From: Notospermus geniculatus
Lineage: Eukaryota > Nemertea > Pilidiophora > Heteronemertea > Lineidae
Direction of reading: 5' to 3'
NCBI GenBank assembly: GCA_002633025.1
Contig: NMRB01000392.1
Span: 104,752 to 168,751, forward strand
Length of the DNA: 64,000 nt
Position numbers and translations under genes: made by a program. Under the pieces are notes generated by a model. That model worked only from the letters and a program-made list of their open reading frames with translations. It searched no databases and had not been told where the DNA came from. Below, piece after piece: positions 32,023-42,560 of this stretch (position 1 is its first letter; the number at the start of each line of letters is the position of its first letter).

Positions 32023-32330
32023 CGTCGCTGCGAGCGTTGTGACCGAAATTTCTTTTTTTTAACGTTATTTCAATTTACTTTTGGCATGAAAATAACCCGT
32101 TTGTTTTGGTCGCCCGACAGAAAAATTTACATCATCTTGTAGTAGATGAAAATTTCTCTAACTTCATTTGCTTTTTCCCTTAAAACGACGAAATGTGATA
32201 CCGATAAAAGCATACGTTTTGTCTCATTATTCCTGTAGAAAATGTACAGGCCATTTTCTCATGACGCAACGTCAACACTAAAATTACGTCAATGACGTCG
32301 CTCAGGTCACATCGCTCGCAGCGCCGACCT
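32023..32330. mobile_element. Weak inverted-repeat element
   Basis: GGCGTCGCTGCGAGCGTTGTGACC is loosely mirrored by GGTCACATCGCTCGCAGCGCCGACC. The interior is AT-rich without coding frames. Confidence 0.45.
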
Positions 32331-32357
32331 GTCGGATATCGCCCTCCTCATTTACAT

Positions 32358-32363
32358 TTTATT
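32358..32363 (-). terminator. Polyadenylation signal AATAAA for the Myb/SANT-like gene
   Basis: AATAAA on the minus strand lies about 90 bases past the TAG at 32452-32454 of the three-exon gene. Confidence 0.5.
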
Positions 32364-32451
32364 CATTAATTGAAATGTCCAAATATACATGATAACCACA
32401 TTTTAACATCTAAAACATTACATCATTTCTTTCCATTTCACAACTACTCAA

Positions 32452-32660
32452 CTACTCAGTAGATTTAGGTAAGGCCCTCTGAACTACACTCATCATCACC
32501 GTCATCATCTGCTCATCGTCCTTCAGGTTTGCCTCCCTCTCTTTCTTTTCAAGTTCAAAACGCTCCCGCTCAAAATTAAGTCTTTCTTTGAGAAAATCCA
32601 CATAATCCGTTACGCCCGAGGCGGAAGTTCTCCTCTTTTTTGGTGTTTCAAACATTTCAT
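32452..32660 (-). CDS. Myb/SANT-like gene, terminal exon
   Basis: Acceptor TTTTCTTTCAG then 66 codons: a basic KKRR patch, a charged helix rich in E, R and K (LKERLNFERERFELEKKERE) likely to form a coiled coil, a DDEQMM stretch and a TAG stop. The phase fits the donor at 33163. Such C-terminal helices are usual in Harbinger-associated and related Myb-like proteins, where they dimerise. It could be the accessory DNA-binding protein of a transposon or a domesticated relative. Confidence 0.65.
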
Positions 32661-33162
32661 CTGAAAGAAAATGTAAGAGAGGTGACCACAGACAACTATG
32701 CCACCTGATATGAAATGAAGGCTTCTGTGCAGTAATTTTTTATCAATGCTTTATCCAACAGAATACTGCGCATGACATCATTCAAGAGGCACTATGAAAT
32801 TTAGGGACTTAGGAGGCTTATAAGGTGAGGGTGGGTCAGAGGACTGGTACTGACAGATAGCTCATTCATTTACTCTAAACTCCCACTTACATGTCCCATT
32901 CCTGAACTCGGAAAAAAATGACTAAATCCTAAGTTGAAGATAATGGGGTGGGGTGTGGCCAGAAACAGTAATGTCCTGTCCACTTACTTGCCCCACTCCC
33001 GAGCCTGGCAAAGAATGACAGCGTGCGATATCTTCAACTTTGGATTTGGTCATTTTTTCCGTGTTCAGGAATGAGATAGGTAAGTAGGAGTTTCGAGTAC
33101 GTGCATGAATTTTGGGATGCCAGCAGTTTACAGTGGTTCTACTCCTGAAGCTTGGAACATAC

Positions 33163-33365
33163 CTTTCCCTTCATCATCGTCCTTCGTCGTCGTCTTAAGG
33201 AGAGTCCTCATCGCAGCATCGCTTATTTCATCCCCGTTAAGTTCCAGATCCTCCTTCTTGGACATGTCAGATGTCTTCACTAGGTTTTCCTTATCTTCTG
33301 CTTGTAACTCAGCCAATTCTGTTAACAAATTCATCCTCTCATCATACTCCTCATCTGTCCAAGAT
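33163..33365 (-). CDS. Myb/SANT-like gene, middle exon
   Basis: Acceptor ACATCTTCCAG, donor GGGAAAG|GTATGT. Encodes SWTDEEYDERMNLLTELAEL, an acidic-helical segment, then a polar KKEDLELNGDE region. Phases match both neighbours. The E-E-Y and L-L-x-x-L pattern is what follows the Myb-like fold in this protein group. Confidence 0.68.
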
Positions 33366-33472
33366 CTGGAAGATGTAAACATAAAACACTGTAAACTAGA
33401 GAAATGTTAATTGTATTACATCATGTCAGACAATAGCCGTAGCGCTAGTCTTCCAGGGTTTGGGGACGTTCA

Positions 33473-33710
33473 AGGAGCCACGGTGGTGTAGTGGTTCGGG
33501 CCTCCGACTAGCGGTCAGAGGATCCCGGGTTCGAATCCCGCTGCTGGCGTGAGACTTTGGGCAGGTCTCTTTGCCTTACTGGCCTCTCTCCACCCAGGTG
33601 TATAAATGGGTACCGGTCGGAAATGCTCAGATTGTATGCGCTGAATGAGCAGCTCATCTGAGTTCTACTGAAAGGTTTCNCCATCCACTGAATGTGCATA
33701 TAAAATACTC
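33473..33710 (+). mobile_element. tRNA-derived SINE, family A
   Basis: Box A (GGTGGTGTAGTGGTTCGGGC) and a perfect box B (GGGTTCGAATCCC) are followed by GGCGTGAGACTTTGGGCAGG and CTCTCCACCCAGGTGTATAA. It lies in the intron between exons 1 and 2 of the Myb/SANT-like gene, antisense to it, and contains one N. The 3' limit is uncertain. Confidence 0.88.
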
Positions 33711-33712
33711 AC

Positions 33713-33958
33713 GCCCTTAAAGAGTTAAGCTCCTGTCTCTTATGCAAGTGTAACAGATGTCCCAATCTATCTTTGTAGAGTGACAAATATTTGCTTGTCC
33801 TCTATGGCTTTGTTAACATTCTTCTGAACACTGTCCCACTTATCTTTGCTCATTGGAAACACTGCTACTACTTCACGGAGAAGTAGAACGTCCAGATAAG
33901 GTGAGAATCTTGTTGATTTTTTGTCAACGTCCGCATCAACCATGTCTCCTCGTTTTGT
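33713..33958 (-). pseudogene. Myb/SANT-like gene, first coding exon with a frameshift
   Basis: Acceptor CTTTTTTTCAG; ATG at 33943. The first frame reads FSPYLDVLLLREVVAVFP and KDKWDSVQKNV, a Myb/SANT-like helix set with a conserved W, up to near 33775. The second frame then continues as YKDRLGHLLHLHKRQELNSL to donor GGGC|GTGAGT. A one- or two-base indel separates them. Everything else in the gene splices in phase, so either the break is recent or it is an assembly error. Confidence 0.65.
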
Positions 33959-34186
33959 CTGAAAAAAAGGAAAATAAGCAATATTCAGTGTTCCGTCTAG
34001 TGCTTGGGGTAGGCTACCCTTTTTCCGCAGAGAGAGAGTAGGCAGGGCTAGGCCTAGCCGAGAACTAGCATGTCTAGGCCTAGGCTAGGCCTGCCTATAA
34101 ACGATCAATCGCCACACAACAACATGACAATGACTCGAGTAAAACAGCCGGACTTCTCTATGAGGCCTAGGGCCTAGCTATCTCAT

Positions 34187-34406
34187 TACGGGAGAATCCA
34201 ACTTACCTCGACGCGAGTCCAGGTCATAAAAATTGTGTAAGTTCTAAAAATATCGTAATATAGTAGGGGTATAATCGTAGATGGAACAGCTTAGGTATAA
34301 TAGGCCTACAAGCTGCTCCATTTACCATTATGCTACCCCTCATTATTAGAACTTAAAAAATTTTTATGACATGGACTCGCGTCGAGGTAAGTTGGATTCT
34401 CCCGTA
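34187..34406. mobile_element. Hairpin MITE, TACGGGAGAATCCAACTTAC ends
   Basis: Arms of about 95 bp (CTCGACGCGAGTCCAGGTCA and so on) pair with minor differences, around a loop near 34290. Lies between the Harbinger exon and the Myb-like exon. Confidence 0.82.
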
Positions 34407-34479
34407 TCTGCTAGGCCTAGCCTCGCCATCGCCTAGGCCTAGCTAGGCCTACCAGCGCGCCGGGGCGGGACCTGCCTAC

Positions 34480-34740
34480 CTGAAAGGTTTCTCTTCTCAT
34501 CCGGAAATGCTCAAGTCATTGGATATCGGCCCACTGTGCAACAATATTGTCCCACCAATGGGTACTCTTTGGTAAACTCCAAATTCGGCCTTGTCTACCG
34601 TCGGGAGTTTCAGCATCAATCATCCTCAAACAAGCATTCATGCATGCTTTCTGCCGCCTCGCAAACATCCTTTCTCGCTTCCGGTGAGCTTCACGACGAC
34701 TTTTACGAAGCAACTGGAGCATCACAGCACACAGAATCAT
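34480..34740 (-). pseudogene. Harbinger-type transposase, first exon with a nonsense codon
   Basis: From the ATG at 34740 the minus frame gives a basic helix (RKSRREAHRKRERMFARRQK), then RIWSLPKSTHWWDNIVAQWA and, after an in-frame TGA at 34516-34518, LEHFRMRRETFQ. The exon ends at donor CAG|GTAGGC. A W-W-D then FRM-x-x-x-TF order is typical of the N-terminus of HARBI1-like nucleases, where the stop position is normally tryptophan. Downstream exons were not found; the next coding exon on the same strand is the Myb-like one. Confidence 0.7.
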
Positions 34741-34875
34741 GATTACAATGGACTTTTTCTTCAGCAACTAATAGGTTTGTTCTGTCAACATGTCATGAAT
34801 GATGTCGTCTGTTCAAAACCGGAAACAGGAAATAAACCCCATCTAGCGCGTATCAGTGAAAACACTTGATGCCAT

Positions 34876-34950
34876 AGATTGGTACCACGCTCATCCGCTA
34901 GATGGCTATCAGGAGTATCCATCTAGCGGAGTAGCGTGGTACCAATCTGT
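34876..34950. repeat. Hairpin, AGATTGGTACCACGCT arms
   Basis: AGATTGGTACCACGCTCATC and CGCTAGATGG are mirrored at 34918-34948; total about 75 bp. Confidence 0.72.
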
Positions 34951-35005
34951 TGGTGGCATTGACTGTCATGACGCCTAGTGTTCAAAATTACAACTATAAT
35001 CAGTG

Positions 35006-35092
35006 TAGACGCTCCGTTATTTGTCTCGGATTAATTTGTCTCGAGACAAAGTTGACCCGAGACAAATTAGTCTCTCGTGTAGACGTAGCTAT
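35006..35092. repeat. Hairpin with TTTGTCTCG words
   Basis: GTGTAGACGCTCCGTT... and its loose mirror ending GTGTAGACG flank a central TTTGTCTCGAGACAAA palindrome. Confidence 0.55.
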
Positions 35093-35794
35093 TGTAATCA
35101 TACGTTCTGCGGGTATTGTGTAAGAATTTTTTAAAAGTTGGTGACTGTTTTTGCACTGTCTCTCTGATTAATTCCGTTACTGACAAAAGTGGGCAACACT
35201 GCTCCTTAAGCTTGAATTGTAGTCTGTTTGAACCTGTTCAAAAATATTTTGGATTGATATGCCCAGGATATGACTGATTTCGTATTCGTCGTATTTGCCA
35301 GATAAGGGTGGGAGCGAAAAATATGACTAAATTTTGCTCTGATTTGTAATTCCGTTACCGGAGAATTGCCCATCCAGATTGATGGGAACAGGGGGCGGTG
35401 GATTACCGTTGGTTCAGGACAGGCCTATGGCACTAACATTAACTGGGCATGTGCACAAGGGCTGATGTAATGTGATGTAGGAGGAAACCAGACCTCAAAG
35501 GTAACCTCCGCTATCGCAGAAGCCACCCCAGTCTCTGATGGGTTCGACACTGTCTGAATCGAATCCGGAACCTACTGAGAGGTGACAGGCACTATGTTTC
35601 CAACTGCATCACTCCGACAGCCCGGTAGAGATGAAAGAGTTGGCAGAAGACAGCAGTGGGAGTTTTTCTCAGGCGTTCCGGTTTCCAGGTGTTGTACCTG
35701 TTGTTCTGATAGCATATCATTTTGTTGTGATTGTATAATTTAAGTACTGACATGATAATTTGATTCCTGGCTTTTTTACCGCGTTGGCTTTCCA

Positions 35795-36375
35795 TAGAAC
35801 TCTGACTTCAATCTTGAACACTTGGACTTCAATCTCCAAGCTTGAAGTCAAACCAGGGTTCAAGCTTGAAGATTAAAGTCTGAGGGTTCAAGCTTGAAGA
35901 TTGAAGTCCCTGGTTCAAGCTTGAAGACTGAAGTCCGGGGTTCAAGCTTGAAGATTGAAGTCTGAGAGTTCAAGCTTGAAGATTGAAGTCCCTGGTTGAA
36001 GCTTGAAGACTGAAGTCAAGCCAGGGTTCAAGCTTGAAGATCGAAGTCCCTGGTTCAAGCTTAAAGTCGGAAGGTTCAAGCTTGAACATTGAACTCCGGA
36101 TTCAAGCTTGAAGTCGGAAGGTTCAAGTTTGAATATTGGATTGGAAATAATTAATATTGTACATTTTTTGATGGTAATCCGCGGAGATGGTTGGAATTGG
36201 ATCATATCAAACATATCGAACACTGAATTTTGCAGTTTGGGATGAAAGTCGATATAACTCGTAAATTGGAATGATTTGTCTCGCTTCAATATTGAAGTCG
36301 GTGGTTCAAGCTTGAAGGTTGAATTCAGAGTTAGTTCAAGCTTGAATATTGAAGTTCTACTTCAAGCTTGAAGAT
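35795..36375. repeat. HindIII-type minisatellite, TTCAAGCTTGAAG unit
   Basis: About 16 units of roughly 28-32 bp, each with the palindrome TTCAAGCTTGAA and a variable spacer such as GATTGAAGTCCCTGG or ACTGAAGTCCGGGG. Units alternate between two spacer types, and a 150-bp unrelated piece (36140-36290) interrupts the array. Non-coding. Confidence 0.85.
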
Positions 36376-36591
36376 TGAATGAGCCTTCTGGGCTTTCGTA
36401 TGCTGCGGTTGATTTTAGAATCATCGAGACCAATACCAGAAGTGCCACATGGGTTTCATTTTGGTGAGAAAATGCTAAGTTAATGATGAAAACTTGGTTT
36501 TATTGCCGACATCTAAACCTTCAATTCTCCTTGCAAGTGCATTCTGATGACGTTATCACACGCTGCCATGTTAAACTGCTGTGTATTAAAT

Positions 36592-36726
36592 GTAGACCGA
36601 ACACTGTGCTGATTAAAAAATGCTAGGACAGACGCAAGCAAATGCATAAAACCATCATGGCGCCCGCTGGTCTATATTTTAATAGCTCGGCGTCGGTCGG
36701 TCTATTTAGGACAGTGTTCGGTCTAT
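36592..36726. mobile_element. Hairpin-ended insertion, TAGACCGAACACTGT ends
   Basis: TAGACCGAACACTGT is mirrored by ACAGTGTTCGGTCTA. It is absent from the paralogous segment at 61900, which passes directly from ATTAAATG to the next shared block. Confidence 0.75.
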
Positions 36727-37236
36727 TGCTCTTGGAGCTGTAGAATGACGTCACTAGCCGGGAATCCGGCTCAGATCATTTGCTTTCTCCGGTCTTCGAA
36801 TGCAAGCTGCCCAGAAGACCGGGTACCAGAATTCCCAGAATTCCAAGTTTCCAGCGATAACGCTAGGCCCTTCGTGCTCAGGCCCGGAAGGAGGTTCACC
36901 ATCAGTAGTAAACTTACCTTTTGATGCACTGCTACACTGCATGTGCTGTATACATGCATATGCTATGTTAATGCGCCTACAGTACACAACACATGCGCAT
37001 GCATCATGCGTGTAGCCTAATCATCATCATCATTGGCGTCATGGCCCTTGTATTGGGTCTTTGCCATCGTAACATATACATGTAATCATTCTATATCTGT
37101 GCCAGCACAGCGGCGCGAGGGGTGATCAATGCGCTGCACAATCGTAGACCAGTCACATATCCAAGGAAGTGTAGAGATAATAGCTAAGGTTAATACACCT
37201 GTTGAAAATACCTGTGTTTTTCCAGACCTGCATGTG

Positions 37237-37485
37237 TCAAACCCGTGTGTACGAAAATCCCGCTCTAAATACAAAGCGGACATCACGTGAAGACCATGCC
37301 TTGTCCAGACCTCCCTTGAACGAATTTACTGACTTTACACTGTTTGGCAATTTGTTCCACCTCTTCGCGGCTCTAATTGTAAAGAATCTTTTTCTGGTCT
37401 CTGTTCTACAGTGTAGGGTTAGAAGCTTTCTCTCGTGGCCTCTAGTCCTGAAAGTATTTAATGGAAGATTGCTATCGGCGGTTCA
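37237..37485 (-). pseudogene. Non-LTR retrotransposon C-terminal fragment
   Basis: An 80-codon minus frame ends at TGA (37237-37239). It reads FRTRGHERKLLTLHCRTETR, then RKRFFTIRAAKRWNKLPNSV and KSVNSFKGGLDKAW. The order R-x-R-G-H, FF-x-x-R, W-N-x-LP and V-x-SFK is the conserved tail of many CR1/Jockey-clade LINE ORF2 proteins. The upstream RT is missing, a typical 5'-truncated insertion. Confidence 0.75.
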
Positions 37486-38909
37486 GTTAATGGGAAAATG
37501 CATCTTATTATAAAGGACGGTAGCCATTTTGGATATTGTTATCAACCTGTGTTGATGATCTGTTATCTGCTATACTTTGCTATGTAATGACTGTACACGG
37601 TTCGGGTGGAATGGATTTTCTGCCCGATCTCCTCCTCAGCTAGGCTTGAAGCCTAAGAAGAGCGGCATATGTGTAGAATACAATAGGAGGAAAGTACCAT
37701 GACGGTATTTTGCTTTTAAATGAAGTGATTATTTGTATGAAAAAGAGATAAAATCAGATGTGTGGTGACCTGTGCTGCCATCTACAAGAATGCCAGTGAC
37801 CTACGGGTATCTGGTAACCTGTGCTGCCATGTACAAGACAGACAGTATCGGAAAGCCAGTGTGAGTGACCTACCTCGACAGGTATGGTAAACAGATACAC
37901 AGTAACACTCATGTGAACCTATACCATGAATCTGGGTCACCTTGGCATATGAGGCTGATTGAAGAAGTCTGTTAGTACATCTTGGATGAATCCTCCAAGA
38001 ATACATAAACCAGACGCGCGATCATGCTGATCAAAACTCCTCCTCATGGATTTGACGGTAAACGATTAACAGATGGATTCCAAGCCATGAAACTACCCCT
38101 CTCCAAACACACTGATAAATAAGCAACAGACCCTCGACCACACGATATTCAGGGACAAACACACTCCTTCAAAATGTGCTCGCCACGGGTCAATATGCTA
38201 GTTATAACTAACTGCCGACAGGCGCCTGTAGCACTATCGGACTTTCTGTGCGGTCGACCCAGGCCATTATCAGCCCAATACTCAATATTACAGGGAATGG
38301 TATTTCATTCAAAAATGGAACGCGGGCACTGGCCCAGTTGTGGCCTGACACCATGCCTATTTCAAGCTCAAAAACTGATAAATCATCTCAATTAACCTTT
38401 TATCTGTGAATGCATGCGAGCCAATCAGTCAATCTTACCTTGCCCACAAGTGACCACAAATAAAATAGGGCTACCACAGTATTTAGGCCTACCTAATGGC
38501 GTATTTTTTGGAAATTCAGATTCCGGGCCTATTGGGGTATCAATGTATAAACCCGCAGGTAGGCTTTATTGACCATATTCAGAAAATTGGATGAAAAATT
38601 GGATCGTGTGTATAGGCCATTACAGAGCAGTTGTCATTCATTGGGTGAGGTCAAATATCAGAGTTAACCCTGACACCAAGTTTACTTAAAGTTAACCCTG
38701 GAAAAATAGTTAACTTGAACCCCTAACTCTGACTTCGGGTTAACTCTTGAGTTAACCCTCAGTTAACCCCGAGTTAACTCAAAGTTAACTCGGTGTTAAC
38801 ACTTCCTGGAAATGGATTCAGTCATGTCAGTAGCTGCTGCACTGCATGCACAGAAAGCTGTGTACATTAGTTCATATCACATGTGTTGCTGTACTAGGCT
38901 GAGTCAAAA

Positions 38910-39773
38910 ATGGAAGGGAAAAGGCAAGCCAAACGATTCACCTGGAGTACAGAGAGACGGTTAGAAGCCTTGCAGTATCTTATTGACAATCATGAGAGAT
39001 ATTTTAGGGCCAAGCGGAGCAATCTTCTGCATGAATTCTTTGCATCAGTAGCTGATGCAGTTGGAGTCCCAGAGGGGAAGACTGTTGAGGACATGTGTAA
39101 AAATCTTGGGAAAGATTACAGAAAACTTCTTGTGAAAGAGGGAGCATCTGGAGCAGGAACTGATGATCTCTGTCCTGGACTACAGTTGAAGGACTCTCGT
39201 GAGTTATTCAATCAATTTGATACATATCACAGGCTTTATTTTCCTAAAGGAGGTTCCGCTAGGCCAGCTGTTGTAGTCACTGCAACTGGAGTTCGAAGGC
39301 CTGGGCATTGTGCCAGCTCCACATGCTCCAAGCCCCCAACACCTGTGGATGATGAGACTGATAGCTTCCTGGGGGATGATGTTATGTCAGGACTTCCTGT
39401 ATTCCACTTCCAGACCACTCCATCCCCTGCTTCATCTCCTGCACCAACTATTGTGTTGGGGCCTACTCCCTCGTTACCCCAGTCAGGAAGCGTACAGGCC
39501 GGTACAAGTGCAGGAAATAAGCGTTCACGTTCAATCTCCCCGAGTCCACTCACATCTTCCTGCTCTCCAGATGGAAAGAAAGCCAGGGGGAAAGATACAG
39601 ATTATATGAGTACGTCTGTAAATTTCCAGGAGAAAGAGGTTGCACTCGTGGGTGAAATAAGGGATATTCTCAAGGAACTGGTAGAGGAGATAAGACTTTT
39701 CCGAGCTGTCATGGCAGAGAAAGGGTTAGCTGTAATTGAACCTTATCGCAGTCCAGAACAAAGTGATGATTAA
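38910..39773 (+). CDS. Harbinger-associated Myb/MADF-like DNA-binding protein (287 aa, intact)
   Basis: A single-exon ORF from ATG (context AAAATGGAAG) to TAA. Residues 5-110 resemble a Myb/SANT or MADF trihelix: FTWSTERRLEALQYLIDNHE, then LLHEFFASVADAVGVPEGKT and KNLGKDYRKLLVKEG. The middle (about 120-225) is low-complexity P/S/T linker. The end (225-275) is a helix, EVALVGEIRDILKELVEEIR, probably a dimerisation coiled coil. In Harbinger elements such a protein binds the TIRs and brings the transposase into the nucleus. No stop or frameshift was found, so this ORF has been kept or is young. Confidence 0.82.
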   Translation: MEGKRQAKRFTWSTERRLEALQYLIDNHERYFRAKRSNLLHEFFASVADAVGVPEGKTVEDMCKNLGKDYRKLLVKEGASGAGTDDLCPGLQLKDSRELFNQFDTYHRLYFPKGGSARPAVVVTATGVRRPGHCASSTCSKPPTPVDDETDSFLGDDVMSGLPVFHFQTTPSPASSPAPTIVLGPTPSLPQSGSVQAGTSAGNKRSRSISPSPLTSSCSPDGKKARGKDTDYMSTSVNFQEKEVALVGEIRDILKELVEEIRLFRAVMAEKGLAVIEPYRSPEQSDD

Positions 39774-40195
39774 CTGGAAAAACAGTTCATGTTTCGAACT
39801 CAATTTATTCATTTTTGGTAAACGAACATCTGCAAAGAACTTTCTTGAAATTACCAAATAGTTAGCAAAAAGTGCCACCCAATTTTGCTTGGAAAGCAAA
39901 ATGACTTGATGCTGATTACCAAAACATTTAATTACTTTATCACTGTGATTCTTGAGAGGACTAAAGTTGAGTTTTCTTTGTGACGTCCACACAAAGTGTC
40001 TAATAACGGCTGGAGAGTAGTCTGCAATTTGAAAATTTTGTTTCAATTTTTTACTGGTAATTCTCGGAAAAACACTGTCTCTTTTTTGGCAGTTCTCGTA
40101 AATTTGCTGCTTGTTATTTAGTAAGTATTGGATTAAAAGTTTCATATCATTTTGTCACACATGCTTTTCTTTCAAATGAGAGGGAACTTGCTTTC

Positions 40196-40843
40196 TCACA
40201 TCAAAAAGTTAGTGTACAAATTATGCAAGACACATGTTGCCACAGTGCATTTGGATGCAAATACCGGACCGTACTTTGCAGGATACCTGTTTTCTTTTAA
40301 TTGATTTATCCTCCACTTGAGTTCTGTGCAGCCGATAGATCGTTCCACTATCTGACGAAGTCTTGTACATCGGTTGTTGAATTGCAACTGGTCCTGGTTA
40401 AGGTTGTTCCCACTGAAAACGGAATGAGGACGGATCTGTGTAAATCCCTGTAGGCAGCATCCCCAAGAACAGCATATTCCTCTGGCAGTCCATCCAGAAA
40501 ATCAGAAAGTTCTTGAGACCACTCAGCGGCGGTCTTGTCGTGGGTCGACCCAGGTATTCCACTGAATATGTGTCGGACTCGACCAAATCGATCCACGATA
40601 TACTGCACGTTAATCGAATCACAACACTTCCCTGGACGCCCGCAATAGTATGCGTCCCCAGCGTGGTCAGGCCTCTTGATGGTGGTCTCTTCTCCACCCA
40701 TGAAAATAGTCCGCAAGGTGGTCAAACTGTTCTTGATTCAGACGCATGTGTCTTTCAATAGGCTCTCCACTGTATGCAGGTCTTCTAATAAAATTTTCCC
40801 TTCTTCTTTGTGCAACAAGCTGGAAAACTGGTATAGCAAACAT
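40196..40843 (-). pseudogene. Harbinger transposase, internally deleted
   Basis: From the ATG at 40843 the frame gives QRRRENFIRRPAYSG and RLNQEQFDHLADYFHG, then jumps to TTIKRPDHAGDAYYCGRPGK, CCDSINVQYIVD, GIPGSTHDKTAAEWS (second Asp) and AVLGDAAYRDL (third site). The piece holding the first catalytic Asp (IDGT box) is gone between DYFHG and TTIKRP. A frameshift near 40410 precedes the C-terminal FNNRCTRLRQIVERSIG and HNLYTNFLM, TGA at 40196. Catalytically dead. Confidence 0.85.
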
Positions 40844-41304
40844 GGCTACCTTCTAAACTCTGATATTTGACCTCTTTCGCCCTTGACTCAGAGTTAACCT
40901 CTAGAGGTTAACACCAGATGTACAGGGTCAGTAATGTATTTTCCTCAACCCTGGGGGATTTCCTCAGGTCAAGGGAACCCTGGGGTCAAAAAAGTGTTAA
41001 CTTTAGGGTTAACCCCTGGTTAACTTCAAGTTAACTATGGGTTAACTAAAGTCTCGCTGGGAGGTCAAATCCCGGGGTTATCTCGGGGTTACCATAACTA
41101 TTAGTTAACACCTGGAGTTAACTCGAGTTAACTTTGATATTTGACCTCACCCATTGCATCATCCAAAATAGGCTTGGTAAAAGTTTGAAAAGGACACTCG
41201 GTCTCTTTGGAATGCTCAGGCCTTTTATGACTAATCCTACCCTGACCTACTTGTTATCATATCAGGTTATTACTGGGTTTGAAATGGACATCATACAACC
41301 TGGG

Positions 41305-42560
41305 GCCTCATTCATAAACGTCTTGCTAAATTTAGCGTTGCGTGCTGTTTGCGTTGGGTTTGCGTGGGCTTTGCGCGCCCGCGTAGTTTGCGTGGCGTGA
41401 TATTCATAAAACAGTGCGCATTCACCATGCTATTAGCGGGCCCGCTAATAATAGCGTATAGATGATACTTCTACCGGACTACCCGAATCCTATACACCCA
41501 GTTCATACTAAAGTACTGCCAAGTCAAAACGAAAGCATAGATTTTCAGAGATTGAAATTTCGATCTTAGTGGACAATGTCGAAAAAAATAGTGCCAATGG
41601 CACTGCGCCCGCTTGGCTAGAAGCATGGTGGTGGGAATTATCAGCAACCCCATGAAAGCCATTCACATGTACTTACAAACATGCCAAGATTGCCATATAA
41701 TAACTGCCTTGACTATGAACATGCACCTCAGTTTAATTAAAGCGGTTTGTCAGCCAAAAAAATTGAATGCAAAACGGGACGAATCTTTGTTTACAAACAG
41801 TCATTTCCTGCATTCTGATCGGCTGTGAGGGCAATGTTTACAAACATCATCCTTCTGTTTACAAAACGACTGTCGATTCGCTTTAAGGTTACAACAAAGT
41901 AACTTGCTACAACCGAGAGGTACATGTGTACAATGTTTCAACACGATAATTCAAACCATTATCAAAATATAGCCCTTCGAATTTTTTTTCGCAAAATGCC
42001 CCCTGGAGGCCAAAATAGGAATCCAACCGCACTCAAAATCAAACTCGACCTACATGTATGTATACACCCACCAAAGACCAAAAAGATTCGTCAAAAGATG
42101 AAGGCGTTAGAGCGCTAACAAACCAAAAGTTTACGGACGTACCGCCCGCCGTACGGACTAACGGACGACGGACCACCACTCAATGACCCCAACCACAGCA
42201 TAAGCCCTGCTGGGCCTTGTGGCCAAGCGGGCTAAAAACTACAGACTTTTTATTTAAACAGTAAGTTTACTGACGTCATCATAAGTGTCTAGAGGATTTA
42301 TCCTATCCCGAAAAATCCAATTCCGTCACAAATTTCTCCGGAGGTCTTCGTCCAAAGCAAGCAATACCGCCATATTTTCGATTGCGTGTTGTTTGCGGGA
42401 GCCTAGTAGGGTCCCGCAAAAAAATAACCTCTTTGCGTGGCAGTTGCGTTCTCGCTAAAATAGCGTGGTCTTTATGAAACGCGGAGAGAACATTGCGTGA
42501 TTTTAGCGTGCTACTTGCAAGCCCGCAAACACTTGCGTGCCTATTATGAATGGGGCGTCG
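41305..42560. mobile_element. Degenerate foldback with CATTCATAAA ends
   Basis: The left end GGGGCCTCATTCATAAACGT and right end CTATTATGAATGGGGC pair loosely. Both subterminal regions are rich in TTTGCGTG/TTAGCGTG words. It resembles the CCGTATTCATAAA family. The interior (41460-42400) shows no coding domain. Confidence 0.45.

Larger units (their letters stand above)
36480..38600. repeat. Segmental duplicate A (partner 61796-64000)
   Basis: Blocks in the same order and orientation match the window's end: 36480-36592 with 61796-61905; 36905-37015 with 63295-63405; 38270-38600 with 63760-64000. Copy A has a hairpin insertion at 36592-36726 and holds the LINE fragment at 37237-37485. Copy B has a TTAA element at its left edge and a hairpin array in the middle. 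Confidence 0.8.
38643..41152. mobile_element. Complete PIF/Harbinger element with ATT duplication
   Basis: TIRs GGGTGAGGTCAAATATCAGA (38643) and mirror (41152) are flanked by ATT (38640-38642, 41153-41155). Subterminal GTTAACTC/GAGTTAAC repeats extend about 150 bp inside each end. It encodes an intact Myb-like protein on + and a transposase on -, convergently arranged. The transposase is damaged, so the copy is non-autonomous but could supply DNA-binding protein. Confidence 0.88.

Noticed and set aside
33473-33550. Functional tRNA gene
   Set aside because: Boxes A and B are present but the acceptor stem and anticodon arm do not close, and a SINE body follows.
35795-36375. CRISPR array
   Set aside because: The spacers are themselves repeated in two types, so this is a minisatellite.
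42208-42240. tRNA box A (TTGTGGCCAAGCGGGC)
   Set aside because: No box B at the correct distance.
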